A stretch of 64,000 bases of DNA. Source: Lachnospiraceae bacterium. Its GTDB lineage: Bacteria > Bacillota > Clostridia > Lachnospirales > Lachnospiraceae. Position 1 is the first letter of the stretch, and each line of letters opens with the position of its first letter. The position numbers were made by a program, and so were the translations under genes. Below the pieces are notes generated by a model. That model did no database searches and had not been told where the DNA came from. It was given only the letters and a program-made list of their open reading frames with translations. Of this stretch, positions 27,078 to 35,744 are shown piece after piece. Location of the stretch: assembly GCA_019423745.1 (NCBI GenBank), contig JAHZAV010000009.1, positions 1 to 64,000 of the forward strand, read 5' to 3'.

Positions 27078-27853
27078 ACTTTTTTCCCCTTTCCATACTC
27101 GATGTAAGCACAGCAGACTTCTTTGGGATCTCCCATCATTTTTTGCACCCCCTTCTCAATCCAAACTGCCCGGCTGCAATTTTTCAAAATAGTATCTGTA
27201 GAGTGAGAGACAATCAATACGGTAGCTCCGCCATGTATCATCTCTTCCATTCGTTTCCTGCTTTTTTCTTTAAAAAACATATCCCCTACACTTAACACTT
27301 CATCTAAAATCAAAATCCCAGGTGTTTCCCTTACTGTGGCTATGGCAAATCCCAGGCGGGATATCATACCTGAAGAAAAGTTTTTAATTTTCTGTTCCAT
27401 AAATCCTTCTAATTCTGCAAACTCCACAATCTTTTTATATTTTCTCCGAATAAACTCCTTACTGTATCCCAGGATTGCTCCATTAAGATATACGTTTTCT
27501 CTGGCTGTCAATTCCCGGTCAAATCCTGTTCCCAGTGTAAGAAGTTGAATCTGTCCCTGATCTGCCTGCACATTCCCTTTTGTAGGTATCATAGCCCCTG
27601 AAATAATCTTCAAAAGGGTACTCTTGCCTGATCCGTTGGTCCCAATAATCCCCATAACTTCTCCTTCATATACATCAAAACTAATGTGATCCAATGCTTT
27701 CAGGGTTCGAAAGCGTCTCTTACCAGATACCAGCTGCACAGCGTATTCCTTCAGGCTGGAAACACTTTCCTGGGGTACTTTAAAATACATACTGACGTCC
27801 CGGACAGAAATTGCTGGATAATGCGCTGTTTTACATTCTCTTTGCTCTCCCAT
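27074..27853 (-). CDS. ABC transporter ATP-binding protein for polysaccharide/teichoic acid export (Wzt/TagH-like)
   Basis: 259 residues. Walker A IIGTNGSGKSTLLK, Q-loop region TLGTGFDRELT, signature NFSSGMISRLGFA, Walker B ILILDEVLSVGD and H-loop IVSHS. The VGDMFF after Walker B and the RELTARENVYLNG segment are typical of the TagH/KpsT/Wzt polysaccharide exporters. There is no C-terminal carbohydrate-binding domain, unlike O-antigen Wzt. Its permease partner is the gene immediately upstream in the operon (47 bp away). The complex would flip finished lipid-linked glycan across the membrane. Confidence 0.94.
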   Translation of the reverse strand: MGEQRECKTAHYPAISVRDVSMYFKVPQESVSSLKEYAVQLVSGKRRFRTLKALDHISFDVYEGEVMGIIGTNGSGKSTLLKIISGAMIPTKGNVQADQGQIQLLTLGTGFDRELTARENVYLNGAILGYSKEFIRRKYKKIVEFAELEGFMEQKIKNFSSGMISRLGFAIATVRETPGILILDEVLSVGDMFFKEKSRKRMEEMIHGGATVLIVSHSTDTILKNCSRAVWIEKGVQKMMGDPKEVCCAYIEYGKGKKV

Positions 27854-27900
27854 TTTTTCTTCCTCCTTCCCCAGTATATTTTCATTCTTTTGAGATACCG

Positions 27901-28659
27901 TTAAAGTTTCTGTATAATTTTATTTTGGCTTTTCTGAAATATTATTTTCCCTCCCCCATACATAGCAAGACCCCATACACATATTCTTATCATAACAATG
28001 GGGGCAGGCAATATTCCATAAAGGATACAGTCTCTGGCAGCTGCGATAAAATTATAAATGGGATTCTGCCAGATCAACCTCTGCATAGTTTCCGGCAACA
28101 GTTCCAGGGGATAAAAAAGAGCAGAAAGATACATCCAGAGAGTTAGAAAAACCGTATACAAATGCCGTACATCCCCAAAAAACACATAAAGTACTGACAA
28201 TAAATAACCCATGCCCAGGGAAAACAGAAAGACAAAAAAGACAATTACAGGAAAGAAACATACTGCCACTGACAGATGGATTTTAAAAACGAAAAGAATG
28301 ATTCCATAGGCAATAAGAGAATAAAGGAAATTGACAAAAGCAGTATATACTCTTGAAAAAGGAAACACCTCTCTTGAAAATTTCACCTGCAGGATCAAAG
28401 TCTGATTATCAGCAAGAGCTGTCATGGCTGTATTCGTTGCAGTCGTAAAGAAATTCCATATAATAAACCCTGTGAGATAATAGACTGGATAATTTTCAAT
28501 TGACTTTCGAAACATAGAAGAAAACACCAGGGATAGCACCGCCATGGAAAGCAGCGGACTTAAAACACTCCAAAGAATCCCCAGTTTGGATCTGCTGTAT
28601 TTTCTTTTTAATTCCCTGGATACCAATTCCTGTATGACAAAATAAGATTGGGTTCTCAT
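27901..28659 (-). CDS. ABC-2 type permease for polysaccharide/teichoic acid export (Wzm/TagG-like)
   Basis: 252 residues with about six hydrophobic segments and the ABC-2 polysaccharide-export layout: an amphipathic start with SRELKRKYSRSKLGILWSVLSPL, then spans including LSMAVLSLVFSSMF, YLTGFIIWNFF, VYTAFVNFLYSLIAYGIILFV and a C-terminal LICQNPIYNFIAAARD-like loop (WQNPIYNF). Partner of the adjacent ATPase. It starts as ATGA overlap with the stop of the preceding 428-residue gene. Presence of this transporter with no Wzx/Wzy in the window indicates an ABC-dependent pathway. Confidence 0.92.
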   Translation of the reverse strand: MRTQSYFVIQELVSRELKRKYSRSKLGILWSVLSPLLSMAVLSLVFSSMFRKSIENYPVYYLTGFIIWNFFTTATNTAMTALADNQTLILQVKFSREVFPFSRVYTAFVNFLYSLIAYGIILFVFKIHLSVAVCFFPVIVFFVFLFSLGMGYLLSVLYVFFGDVRHLYTVFLTLWMYLSALFYPLELLPETMQRLIWQNPIYNFIAAARDCILYGILPAPIVMIRICVWGLAMYGGGKIIFQKSQNKIIQKL

Positions 28660-29942
28660 TTTTTCCGCTTCTCCATAATCTGTTTCTTTATATTAAGGAT
28701 GTACTTATAAATCCGATTCTGCCACAGATGCCACCTTACCTGCTTTCCTCCAAGTACAATACTTCCCTCCATCCAGGCGCTTTCTTTGACTGGTTCTTTT
28801 CGTATTCCTGTCATAGCTGCTCCCCTTAATATAATTTGGTTATTCCTTATCTCTTCCTCTGTCAGAGGTGCAGCTACTTTTCGACTCTCGCCCCTGACAT
28901 CATCATTAAACCAAAGATTTCCAAAAGCCTGTGCCTGTTCCTGACTTGGTCTGCTCATCAACATAGCCATATTTCGCTGTACATCATCCGGGCAGGGAAG
29001 AAGCCACTCATGGAGACGGATAGGGAGCTGACCCGCCTCCTTTTTTGCTTCCTTTTCTACGGCATCTGTAATCATCTCTAAAGCCTCTCTATTTTCCACT
29101 TCTCCTTTTTCTTTCACTGGCTCATATCCAAACGCATTTTTCCGATATGCTAATGTCATGTGCTCCGCTTCACTGAACATACATTCAAACAGACTGTTGG
29201 AAAAATTCACCTTTCTCTTTATCTTTCCAAAAGGCTCGAAATAATATGCATGATAATTCTCCTTTTTCTCCCCTTCCGGAATATGATAAAGTCCAAAATA
29301 GTATCCTGTCAGCCGCCCTCTATAGCCCGCAGATTCCAAAAGAAGCCGCAGACTCATCTGCATACTTCCTGTCCACCCGCTGTCTGCCACTGCCCACCGT
29401 ACCGCATCCATCAGTCCTTCCATTTTTAGGTATCCAATTGCCGCATCATAGGCCTCCCTGGCATGGACGTTTACATACTCCCAAAATCGGTCCATATCCA
29501 GAAGTTCTCTTTTCAACTTTTGTATTTCCCCATAAGACAAAACTCTGTCCATTTCCTCATATTTTCCCAAAAGCTTGGCAATTTCCCTTATCTCTTCATC
29601 TGTGAGTGCTCCTCGTCTTAATACCTTTTCAAGTGTGACATCAATCCCTCCCAGACAGATCTGTTCCACAGATTCTTTTCCCATAAGATGAAAGGCCGGA
29701 ATCCGAAAAGCATATCTGGAACACCGAAGATATCTACACTCAATCTCAGGTTTCCGTCCCTGGCATAAAATTTGTGCTGCCCGATACATAGGGTAACCAT
29801 CTCTTGCCAGAAAATAAATCCGCCGGATATTATGTTCTCCGGCGGATTTTAAAACCCATTTTACAAATTCCACAAATGCCGGGGCCAGTATGGCTTCAGA
29901 ATCCCGGCTGATGATCTCGGCATGGGTATAGGAAGTTCTCAC
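28656..29942 (-). CDS. Stand-alone DxGW-module protein of the polysaccharide operon
   Basis: 428 residues starting with GTG (29942), which has AAAGGAG at 8 nt. It lacks the HAD domain but contains the module of its two larger neighbours: RRIYFLARDGYPMY (41-54), CRYLRCSRYAFRIP, and WAVADSGWTGSMQMSL (183-198). The C-terminal 130 residues (VNFSNSLFECMFSEAEH to ILNIKKQIMEKRKK) also align in pattern with the ends of the others (SFFFEILTQSSTPT and LYVELLFTSVTPT equivalents). This shows the module can act on its own. Function is unknown; the pair of invariant motifs suggests a catalytic site. The gene overlaps the GT2 gene by 47 nt and the ABC permease by 4 nt. Confidence 0.75.
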   Translation of the reverse strand: MRTSYTHAEIISRDSEAILAPAFVEFVKWVLKSAGEHNIRRIYFLARDGYPMYRAAQILCQGRKPEIECRYLRCSRYAFRIPAFHLMGKESVEQICLGGIDVTLEKVLRRGALTDEEIREIAKLLGKYEEMDRVLSYGEIQKLKRELLDMDRFWEYVNVHAREAYDAAIGYLKMEGLMDAVRWAVADSGWTGSMQMSLRLLLESAGYRGRLTGYYFGLYHIPEGEKKENYHAYYFEPFGKIKRKVNFSNSLFECMFSEAEHMTLAYRKNAFGYEPVKEKGEVENREALEMITDAVEKEAKKEAGQLPIRLHEWLLPCPDDVQRNMAMLMSRPSQEQAQAFGNLWFNDDVRGESRKVAAPLTEEEIRNNQIILRGAAMTGIRKEPVKESAWMEGSIVLGGKQVRWHLWQNRIYKYILNIKKQIMEKRKK

Positions 29943-30783
29943 CGTTCTGTCTCCTTTCCTGAGATACCGCCTGTCCTTTTGCCTTCCAGCGTTTCAGTTC
30001 CCAGTATATGATACCTGGCATCATCCACACAATCAGCGGCTTATAGCGGTATATCCATGTTTTTGCTCCGGTAAGTCCAAGTGCTGCAAATCCAAGACGC
30101 CGCAGTCGAATCTCATCCATACGGTACCGCAGCGTACGCTTCTTATAGCTCTTTTTGTCTTCCCGATAGCAAAATAAATTCTTCTGAAGATTATACCCAC
30201 GACAGCCGAAAATATGCAGACGCATAAAAAGTTCATAATCCTCGCATCGTTTTGTGTTCTCTGACACATGATAATATCCATGTTTTTCAAATACACTTTT
30301 CCGAAACATAACGGAGGGATGAATATAAGGCGAGGAGGCAAGGTAATTTTCTTTTTCTGGGATTATCGGCATTTCTCTTGTTCCCCATTCCCCTTCCTCT
30401 CCAATAAGGAAGGCATTACACCCTACAAACTCATACTGTTTATGTGTATCCAGAAAGTGGATTTGCTCTTTCAGTCGATCCGGCAAAGAAATATCATCTC
30501 CGTCCATTCTGGCAATATAATGCCCCCTGGCTTCCTGTATACACTGATTTAGTCCATAAGCAATTCCCCGGTTCTCTTTTCCTTCCAGATAACGGATCCT
30601 TGAATCCAACATTACAAGATTTTGAATCTGTTTTCTCCATTTGCTTTCTGAACCATCATTATAAATCAGAAGTTCCCAGTCTGTTTCGGTCTGCTCCAAA
30701 ATGGATCTGACTGCTGCCTCCAAATGGGAAAACGGCTCCGGATTGTATACACTCATAATTACACTGACTTTCTTTGCACTCAT
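29896..30783 (-). CDS. Family 2 glycosyltransferase
   Basis: 295 residues, GT-A fold. VSVIMSVYNPE at the N-terminus, LLIYNDGSESK, GIAYGLNQCI and the metal-binding YIARMDGDDISLPDRL (DxD) are the standard GT2 set; ENTKRCEDYELFMRL gives the ED acceptor-site motif. The last ~60 residues include a hydrophobic stretch (PLIVWMMPGIIYWEL) that may hold it at the membrane. It probably adds one sugar of the repeat unit. ATG 30783 lies inside the 3' end of the GT4 frame (125-nt overlap), and its own end overlaps the next gene by 47 nt. Confidence 0.9.
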   Translation of the reverse strand: MSAKKVSVIMSVYNPEPFSHLEAAVRSILEQTETDWELLIYNDGSESKWRKQIQNLVMLDSRIRYLEGKENRGIAYGLNQCIQEARGHYIARMDGDDISLPDRLKEQIHFLDTHKQYEFVGCNAFLIGEEGEWGTREMPIIPEKENYLASSPYIHPSVMFRKSVFEKHGYYHVSENTKRCEDYELFMRLHIFGCRGYNLQKNLFCYREDKKSYKKRTLRYRMDEIRLRRLGFAALGLTGAKTWIYRYKPLIVWMMPGIIYWELKRWKAKGQAVSQERRQNGENFLYPCRDHQPGF

Positions 30784-31942
30784 TTTCTCCGCTTCCTTTC
30801 ACTATACTTTGAAAAATGTTTTCCATTTTTGATTTTGACTGTTCTTTTCCAAATGCACGTGCCATCTTTACCGCCTCCTTTTTCATGGCACCTGTATTTT
30901 TTTTCCATACATTCTGTATAGCTTCTTTAAATCCTTCTGTCTTTCTTCCATCACAAAGGAATCCATTTTTTCCATGCCTGATATACTCTTTTGTTCCTCG
31001 GTTTTCAGCTGCTGCTACCGGAACAGCACAGGCCATCGCTTCCAGGGCAGCCATTCCCAATCCTTCCCTCTTAGACGGAAACAGGAAAAGATCCACTCCC
31101 TGTAACAGAAATGGCAAATCCTGCCGAAATCCAACAAAGGACACCATATGCTCCAAGCCTTTTCTTTTTACTTCCTTTTCCAGTCTTGTGCGGTATGGCC
31201 CATCTCCACATATTACATATTTCATATTGGGAAAGTCCTTGTCTTTTTTCCACTGAGCCAAAAGCTTTAATATGATTCTATGGTTTTTATCTTTATCAAG
31301 GAGGGCTGCTGTCATTAGACACAGCTCCCCTTTCTTCACCTCAAGAACCTCTCTTGCCGCTTCTCTTTGTTCTTGCCTTATGCAATATTTTTCTAAATCC
31401 ACACCTACACCTGGTATAGCAAAAAGTTTTCCTCCCTTTTTTAAGTGAAATTTCTCTGCATTTAACTTATCTTCCTGATTAATTGTTATCAAAGTATCTG
31501 TATATCTTGCCAGGAATCTTTCCACCGGATAATAAAGTATCCAGTTTTTCAACGGTGCACCTTTATAAAAATGAAAACCATGAGCTGTATATATTACGTG
31601 TACTTTTCTTTTTGCCAGGAGGACTGCCAGTCGCCCCAATACCCCTCCCATGGGATTGTGACAGTGTACAAAATCAATGTTCTCCTCTCTGATAATTTCA
31701 ATTATTTTTTTCAAAGCCTGTACATTTTTCCAAACTCGATACGGAGATTTTTCTATTGTAAGAGGATGACATGTGATTTCATTTTTTTTCAAAAAAGTTT
31801 CTTCAAATTCGTAAGTTTTTTTCTGGAAATTTGATGCATAGTGAATCTTTGCTCCTCTTTCTGTCCATAATTCCACTGCATTTTTCTCAAACTGATACAA
31901 AAATCCGCTGACAGTCGTTACAATCAGAACCTTGTAGCCCAT
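30659..31942 (-). CDS. Family 4 glycosyltransferase (first gene of the polysaccharide operon)
   Basis: 427 residues, GT-B fold. N-terminal domain VLIVTTVSGFLYQFEKNAVELW, VHCHNPMGGVLGRLA, YTAHGFHFYKG; C-terminal domain LMTAALLDKDKNH, YVICGDGPYRTRLE, VGFRQDLPFLLQ, LFLFPSKREGLGMAALEAMACAVPVAA and the EX7E-type motif. This is the PglA/WbpX-like group that often takes UDP-GalNAc or similar, donor not decided. The frame reads on for about 41 residues into the GT2 gene (Cys/Ser-rich, not GT-like); the natural end is probably near QSIVKGSGENE, one base out of an ATGA overlap. ATG 31942 has GGGAG upstream and opens the operon after a 297-bp intergenic region. Confidence 0.88.
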   Translation of the reverse strand: MGYKVLIVTTVSGFLYQFEKNAVELWTERGAKIHYASNFQKKTYEFEETFLKKNEITCHPLTIEKSPYRVWKNVQALKKIIEIIREENIDFVHCHNPMGGVLGRLAVLLAKRKVHVIYTAHGFHFYKGAPLKNWILYYPVERFLARYTDTLITINQEDKLNAEKFHLKKGGKLFAIPGVGVDLEKYCIRQEQREAAREVLEVKKGELCLMTAALLDKDKNHRIILKLLAQWKKDKDFPNMKYVICGDGPYRTRLEKEVKRKGLEHMVSFVGFRQDLPFLLQGVDLFLFPSKREGLGMAALEAMACAVPVAAAENRGTKEYIRHGKNGFLCDGRKTEGFKEAIQNVWKKNTGAMKKEAVKMARAFGKEQSKSKMENIFQSIVKGSGENECKESQCNYECIQSGAVFPFGGSSQIHFGADRNRLGTSDL

Positions 31943-32153
31943 TTTTCTTCACTCCCTGCTTCCTTTGGCAGACTGGCCCTGCCCCTTTTTATATTTCTTT
32001 TTTCTTCCGATCTCAGTCTATCATTTGTCTGCTTCTATTTCCTTATGGTTTTACTGGAAAAGGATACGGATTCTGGCAGAAAAGGGGTGTCTCATTCTGC
32101 CTGAAAAAATTAAAATTTCCAAAAGCCTATTGTATATTTCCGGCAATAAAAAA
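31943..32153 (-). promoter_or_regulatory. Leader region of the polysaccharide operon
   Basis: About 210 bp between the terminator of the wall-hydrolase gene and the first operon gene. It must carry the operon promoter but I see no hexamer pair that I would trust. A purine-rich stretch and GGGAG precede ATG 31942. No obvious riboswitch or attenuator fold was found by eye. Confidence 0.35.
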
Positions 32154-32175
32154 CAGCCAGCTATTTCTGGCTGAC
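32145..32175 (-). terminator. Intrinsic terminator after the SleB-type hydrolase gene
   Basis: CAGCCAG-ctattt-CTGGCTG (32154-32173); on the minus strand followed by TTTTTTATT. It separates the hydrolase from the polysaccharide operon. Confidence 0.85.
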
Positions 32176-32239
32176 TGTCTGTATATTCTCTTTCATTTGC
32201 TTTTTGTTCGTATGCCATCAAAACCGATAAAATCCGTAA

Positions 32240-32884
32240 TTAATGAAAGTAATGATCCCCGATACGAATTCCGTAATTTCCATTTCCAAAAGATAAACAT
32301 CCACCGACAGGATTACTTCCGGCAAGCGCATCTGCTGCTGCCTGCATAGCACTCTCTGTATAGCTTCCGCTGGATAACACACGATCCAACCACCCTGTCA
32401 TGGCAGGGCCAAACTGACCGGACTGATAGATGACTTCACGAATTGTTCCCGGATATACTCCGCTATTTACCCGGTTCATAACGACCGCACCTACTGCTAC
32501 CTGCCCCTCATAAGGTTGATTACCGGCCTCACAGAAAATTAATGCTGCCAGAAGTCGTTGATTTTCTTCCTTCGCCTGTCTTGCTGCTTCCGCTGCCAGC
32601 CTTTCTTCCTCCGCTTTTCTTCTGGCTTCCTCTTCTGCCCGAATCTGCTGTACCCGTTCCTCTTTTTTATCTACAGCAATCTGCTGTACAGATTCTGTAA
32701 CCTTTTTCGCTACTTCCTGTGAAGATACACTGCCTGTAAAATTTTTTTCCAGCGAAGGTTCTCCATAAACTGTGGAAGCTTCTCCTTCCGGAGTCATGGC
32801 AAAGCTGGTAAAACCTACTGTATTTACTGCACAAAATATTACAAATGCTGTAAACCTCAACCGTCCTTTTCTTTTTAATTTCAT
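32240..32884 (-). CDS. Secreted cell wall hydrolase, SleB/CwlJ-type catalytic domain
   Basis: 214 residues. N-terminal basic stretch MKLKRKGR and hydrophobic core FTAFVIFCAVNTVGFTSFAM form a signal peptide or anchor. Residues ~65-110 are a charged Arg/Glu/Ala helix (EEARRKAEEERLAAEAARQA), likely coiled coil. The C-terminal ~105 residues are a Hydrolase_2 domain: ALIFCEAGNQPYEGQVAVGAV with the catalytic-Glu CEA-G motif, VVMNRVNSGVYPGTIREVIYQ and FGNGNYGIRIGDHYFH. Such proteins cleave peptidoglycan (spore cortex-lytic transglycosylase or amidase family). In a vegetative context it may remodel the wall; a spore-germination role cannot be excluded. Confidence 0.88.
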   Translation of the reverse strand: MKLKRKGRLRFTAFVIFCAVNTVGFTSFAMTPEGEASTVYGEPSLEKNFTGSVSSQEVAKKVTESVQQIAVDKKEERVQQIRAEEEARRKAEEERLAAEAARQAKEENQRLLAALIFCEAGNQPYEGQVAVGAVVMNRVNSGVYPGTIREVIYQSGQFGPAMTGWLDRVLSSGSYTESAMQAAADALAGSNPVGGCLSFGNGNYGIRIGDHYFH

Positions 32885-33097
32885 ATACTCCTACCTCCTG
32901 ATTTTGTAACATTCTTACATTTCTATTATTTTTTATATGCATTATATTTCTTCTATATTACAAATGTTACAAAATTGTTACGACCGGTATTGTACTATAA
33001 CATTTCAAATCTGTCAACTTTTTTATTTCATTGCTATATTTTCCTCCTTATGCTAGACTTAAAAAAAGTACATTTTCTGGAAAGGAATATACAAATC

Positions 33098-33727
33098 ATG
33101 AACTTTGATTATATTATTTTTGATGTAGATGGAACTTTGTGGGATACAACAGAAATTGTTGCAAGATCATGGAACTGTGGCTTAGAGGAACTCAAATTTA
33201 AAAGAAGACCTCTTACAGCTGCTGACATGAAACAAGAATTTGGAAAAACAATGGATGTAATTGCATCCGACCTTTTTCCACAGCTTCCTGTTGCAGAAGG
33301 CGAAGCTGTTCTGGCTACATGTTGCCAATATGAACACGAATTTTTAGAAAAATCTAATGAAAATTTTCTGTATCCTGATGTAGAAAACGTTTTTGAGCAA
33401 CTCGCTTACAATCATAAGCTCTTTATTGTGAGCAACTGTCAAAGCGGTTATATTGAACTATTTCTTGAAAAGAATCATTTAGGGAAATATGTGACTGATA
33501 TAGAATGCTATGGAAATACAAAGAGACCAAAAGGTGAAAACATCCGGATATTGCTGGATCGCCAGCCTGCCGGCAGCGCCTGTTACATCGGCGACACTGC
33601 CGGGGATTACTGCGCATCCAAAGAAGCCGGTGTTCCTTTTATTTTTGCTTCTTATGGATTTGGAGATGTTCCGGAAGCTCAAATGAAAATATCACATTTC
33701 AGGGATCTTCTCACCTTGCTGAAATAA
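33098..33727 (+). CDS. HAD-family hydrolase (phosphoglycolate phosphatase-like)
   Basis: 209 residues from ATG 33098 (MNFDYIIFDVDGTLWD), with GGAAAGGA about 11 nt upstream; an in-frame ATG at 32975 lies in the A+T-rich promoter region and adds a non-conserved tail. HAD motifs: IIFDVDGTLWD (nucleophile and acid/base Asp), FIVSNCQSG (motif II), KRPKGENI (Lys) and CYIGDTAGDYCASKEAG (motif IV). An alpha-helical cap lies between motifs I and II. It belongs to the Gph/PgmB-type subfamily; the substrate is not determinable. Divergent from the wall hydrolase and convergent with the AEC transporter gene. Confidence 0.88.
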   Translation: MNFDYIIFDVDGTLWDTTEIVARSWNCGLEELKFKRRPLTAADMKQEFGKTMDVIASDLFPQLPVAEGEAVLATCCQYEHEFLEKSNENFLYPDVENVFEQLAYNHKLFIVSNCQSGYIELFLEKNHLGKYVTDIECYGNTKRPKGENIRILLDRQPAGSACYIGDTAGDYCASKEAGVPFIFASYGFGDVPEAQMKISHFRDLLTLLK

Positions 33728-33731
33728 TATA

Positions 33732-34658
33732 TTATACAAGAAATACTTGATGGATGATAAGGCTCCAGACAGGAATTGCTACTACCGAAAGCACCGTTGT
33801 AAGTACTACACATTGCGTAGCAAATTCTTCATCCCCGTGATATTTCAATGCCAGAATCGCTGTCGTAGTTCCTGCAGGCATGGCTGCCAATGTAACCGAA
33901 ACTCCTGCCACCACAGGATCTACCCCTGCAAGCAGACAGCCAAAAAGCACTACCGTTGGTATAAAAATCAGGCGAATTGCCGAGTAGGCGGCAGTGATTT
34001 TGGTAACCATGTGTCTCATGTCGGTATCCATCAGGATCGTTCCAATCAAAATCATTGTAATAGCTGTAGTACAGCCACCGATTTCTTCAATGCCTGTATT
34101 TAGAAATTCCGGCAGCTGAAACTGTGTCAGCATAAGAACAATTCCTATTTCTACTGCTATGATACATGGATGGGTCAGTACTTTCTTTATCACTTCTTTC
34201 CTGCTTGGACTTTGTGTAAAATAAGATATCCCTGCTGACCACATGACAATACGCTGTGGAATCAGATAGACGGATGCATACAAAAGACCCAGTGAACCGT
34301 ATAGCCCTTCTGCCACAGGATTCCCCAGAAATCCTGCATTGGAGCACACGGTAGCATATTGTAAAACCATCCTTTTACCCTTAGGCACTTTTCGGTACAA
34401 TATTCCACTGATAATGGTACAGAACACCTGAATTAAAATAGAGATTACAAAAATCTCTAACTCTGCAATAAGAACAGACTGATCCATAGGAATGCAAAAT
34501 GCTGTAATAATATTGCACGGAAGGATTAAATTGATCACCAGATCTGTAAGTACAGTTTTTCCTTCTTTTGTTATAATGTTTTTCTTTCTTAAGATGACGC
34601 CAATTCCCATTAAAAGAAGCATCATCACTTGCAAATCAAATAAACCTTCTATCTTCAT
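33732..34658 (-). CDS. AEC-family (auxin efflux carrier-type) transporter
   Basis: 308 residues, about ten hydrophobic spans in two five-helix halves, for example VMMLLLMGIGVILRK at the start, CNAGFLGNPVAEGLYG (the NP/crossing motif of the family) and a second half with ITMILIGTILMDTDM, IRLIFIPTVVLFGCLLAG and SVTLAAMPAGTTTAILAL. Bacterial AEC proteins carry malate, malonate or other carboxylates or amino acids; substrate unknown. Its ATG overlaps the stop of the upstream NYN-domain gene by 4 nt, so the two form a transcript. Confidence 0.9.
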   Translation of the reverse strand: MKIEGLFDLQVMMLLLMGIGVILRKKNIITKEGKTVLTDLVINLILPCNIITAFCIPMDQSVLIAELEIFVISILIQVFCTIISGILYRKVPKGKRMVLQYATVCSNAGFLGNPVAEGLYGSLGLLYASVYLIPQRIVMWSAGISYFTQSPSRKEVIKKVLTHPCIIAVEIGIVLMLTQFQLPEFLNTGIEEIGGCTTAITMILIGTILMDTDMRHMVTKITAAYSAIRLIFIPTVVLFGCLLAGVDPVVAGVSVTLAAMPAGTTTAILALKYHGDEEFATQCVVLTTVLSVVAIPVWSLIIHQVFLV

Positions 34659-35575
34659 TTGGTATCTTTCCTTTTTTCGTAGACTGCACGATTATTTTCT
34701 CCATCCTCTTCCACATGCACTCCACTGAAACTCTGAATATATTGCTTAAACTGTGAGAAACCGTAATCTCTGACCTTAAAGTCTCCAAACTGATTGCGGA
34801 TCCGGTTTCCCAGCACACTTAAGGATACCCCATGCTTTCCTGCATCTTTGATCTGTCGGTGAATAAATTCTTCAAGCTGCTCTTTTTTATTTCTGTCTTC
34901 GTAGAGTGTTACTGTAATCTGAGACCCTGACTGGATGAGTTTCAGCTTCGGAAATGACTCTAAGAACTTGGATAAAAGGCTGTACCCATAGCGCCTTACA
35001 TCAAAATCCGGATATAATTTAACAAGCCGGCTTCCCACTTCTCCTAAACCTGTCACTCTATCATCATTCTGATTTTCCGTAATAATTTTTACTACTGCTT
35101 CCTCAATCTGACTCCTTGCAACTGCATCATTTTCGCTCATGCTTCCTTCTAACAGAAGCTCCAGAACGGTAAATATATCACACGCTTTACGGAAAGGAGC
35201 GGGAGTTTTATTTTCTCCCATCCCAATTACAGTTTTTCCACTTTCCCGCAGTCTGCTGGCCAACTTTGTAAAATCACTGTCACTGGAAACAAGACAAAAC
35301 CCTTCCAGTTCACTCGTATAAAGCATGTCCATGGCATCAATAATCATCGCTGAATCTGTCGAATTTTTCCCATGCGTATAACTGAACTGCTGGATAGGTG
35401 TAATGGAATTATTCAGTAATTCCTCTTTCCACCCCGCATTATTTGTGCTTGTCCAATCCCCATATATTCTTTTATATGTAACATTACCATATTTAGATAA
35501 TTCATCTAAAATAGGCTCTATATATTTTGCAGATACATTATCTGCATCAATTAAAAGTGCAAATCTGTCTTCCAT
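34655..35575 (-). CDS. NYN (LabA/DUF88-type) nuclease-like protein with OST-HTH (LOTUS) domains
   Basis: 306 residues from ATG 35575 (MEDRFALLIDADNV), which has GGAGG 6 nt upstream. The NYN/PIN-like domain (1-~145) keeps the acidic catalytic residues: ALLIDADN, SAMIIDAMDML, FCLVSSDSDFTKLA and GMGENKTP. Two OST-HTH/LOTUS-like repeats follow (~150-225 and ~235-305: SRLVKLYPDFDVRRYGYSLLSKFL and NRIRNQFGDFKVRDYGFSQFKQYI). In other organisms this combination acts on RNA. Co-transcribed with the AEC transporter, perhaps only by convenience. Confidence 0.9.
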   Translation of the reverse strand: MEDRFALLIDADNVSAKYIEPILDELSKYGNVTYKRIYGDWTSTNNAGWKEELLNNSITPIQQFSYTHGKNSTDSAMIIDAMDMLYTSELEGFCLVSSDSDFTKLASRLRESGKTVIGMGENKTPAPFRKACDIFTVLELLLEGSMSENDAVARSQIEEAVVKIITENQNDDRVTGLGEVGSRLVKLYPDFDVRRYGYSLLSKFLESFPKLKLIQSGSQITVTLYEDRNKKEQLEEFIHRQIKDAGKHGVSLSVLGNRIRNQFGDFKVRDYGFSQFKQYIQSFSGVHVEEDGENNRAVYEKRKDTK

Positions 35576-35744
35576 TTCTTTCCTCCGGTTATTCTGTTCT
35601 ACTGCTTTTACGGACATTAACCATCACATATTATATCATAACTTTTCCCATTAGTCGCATGATAATTTTTCTCACTTATAACTATGAAACACTTGCCATC
35701 TGGTTTTAAATACTATATAATGTCGATATCGAGGTGATATTTTT

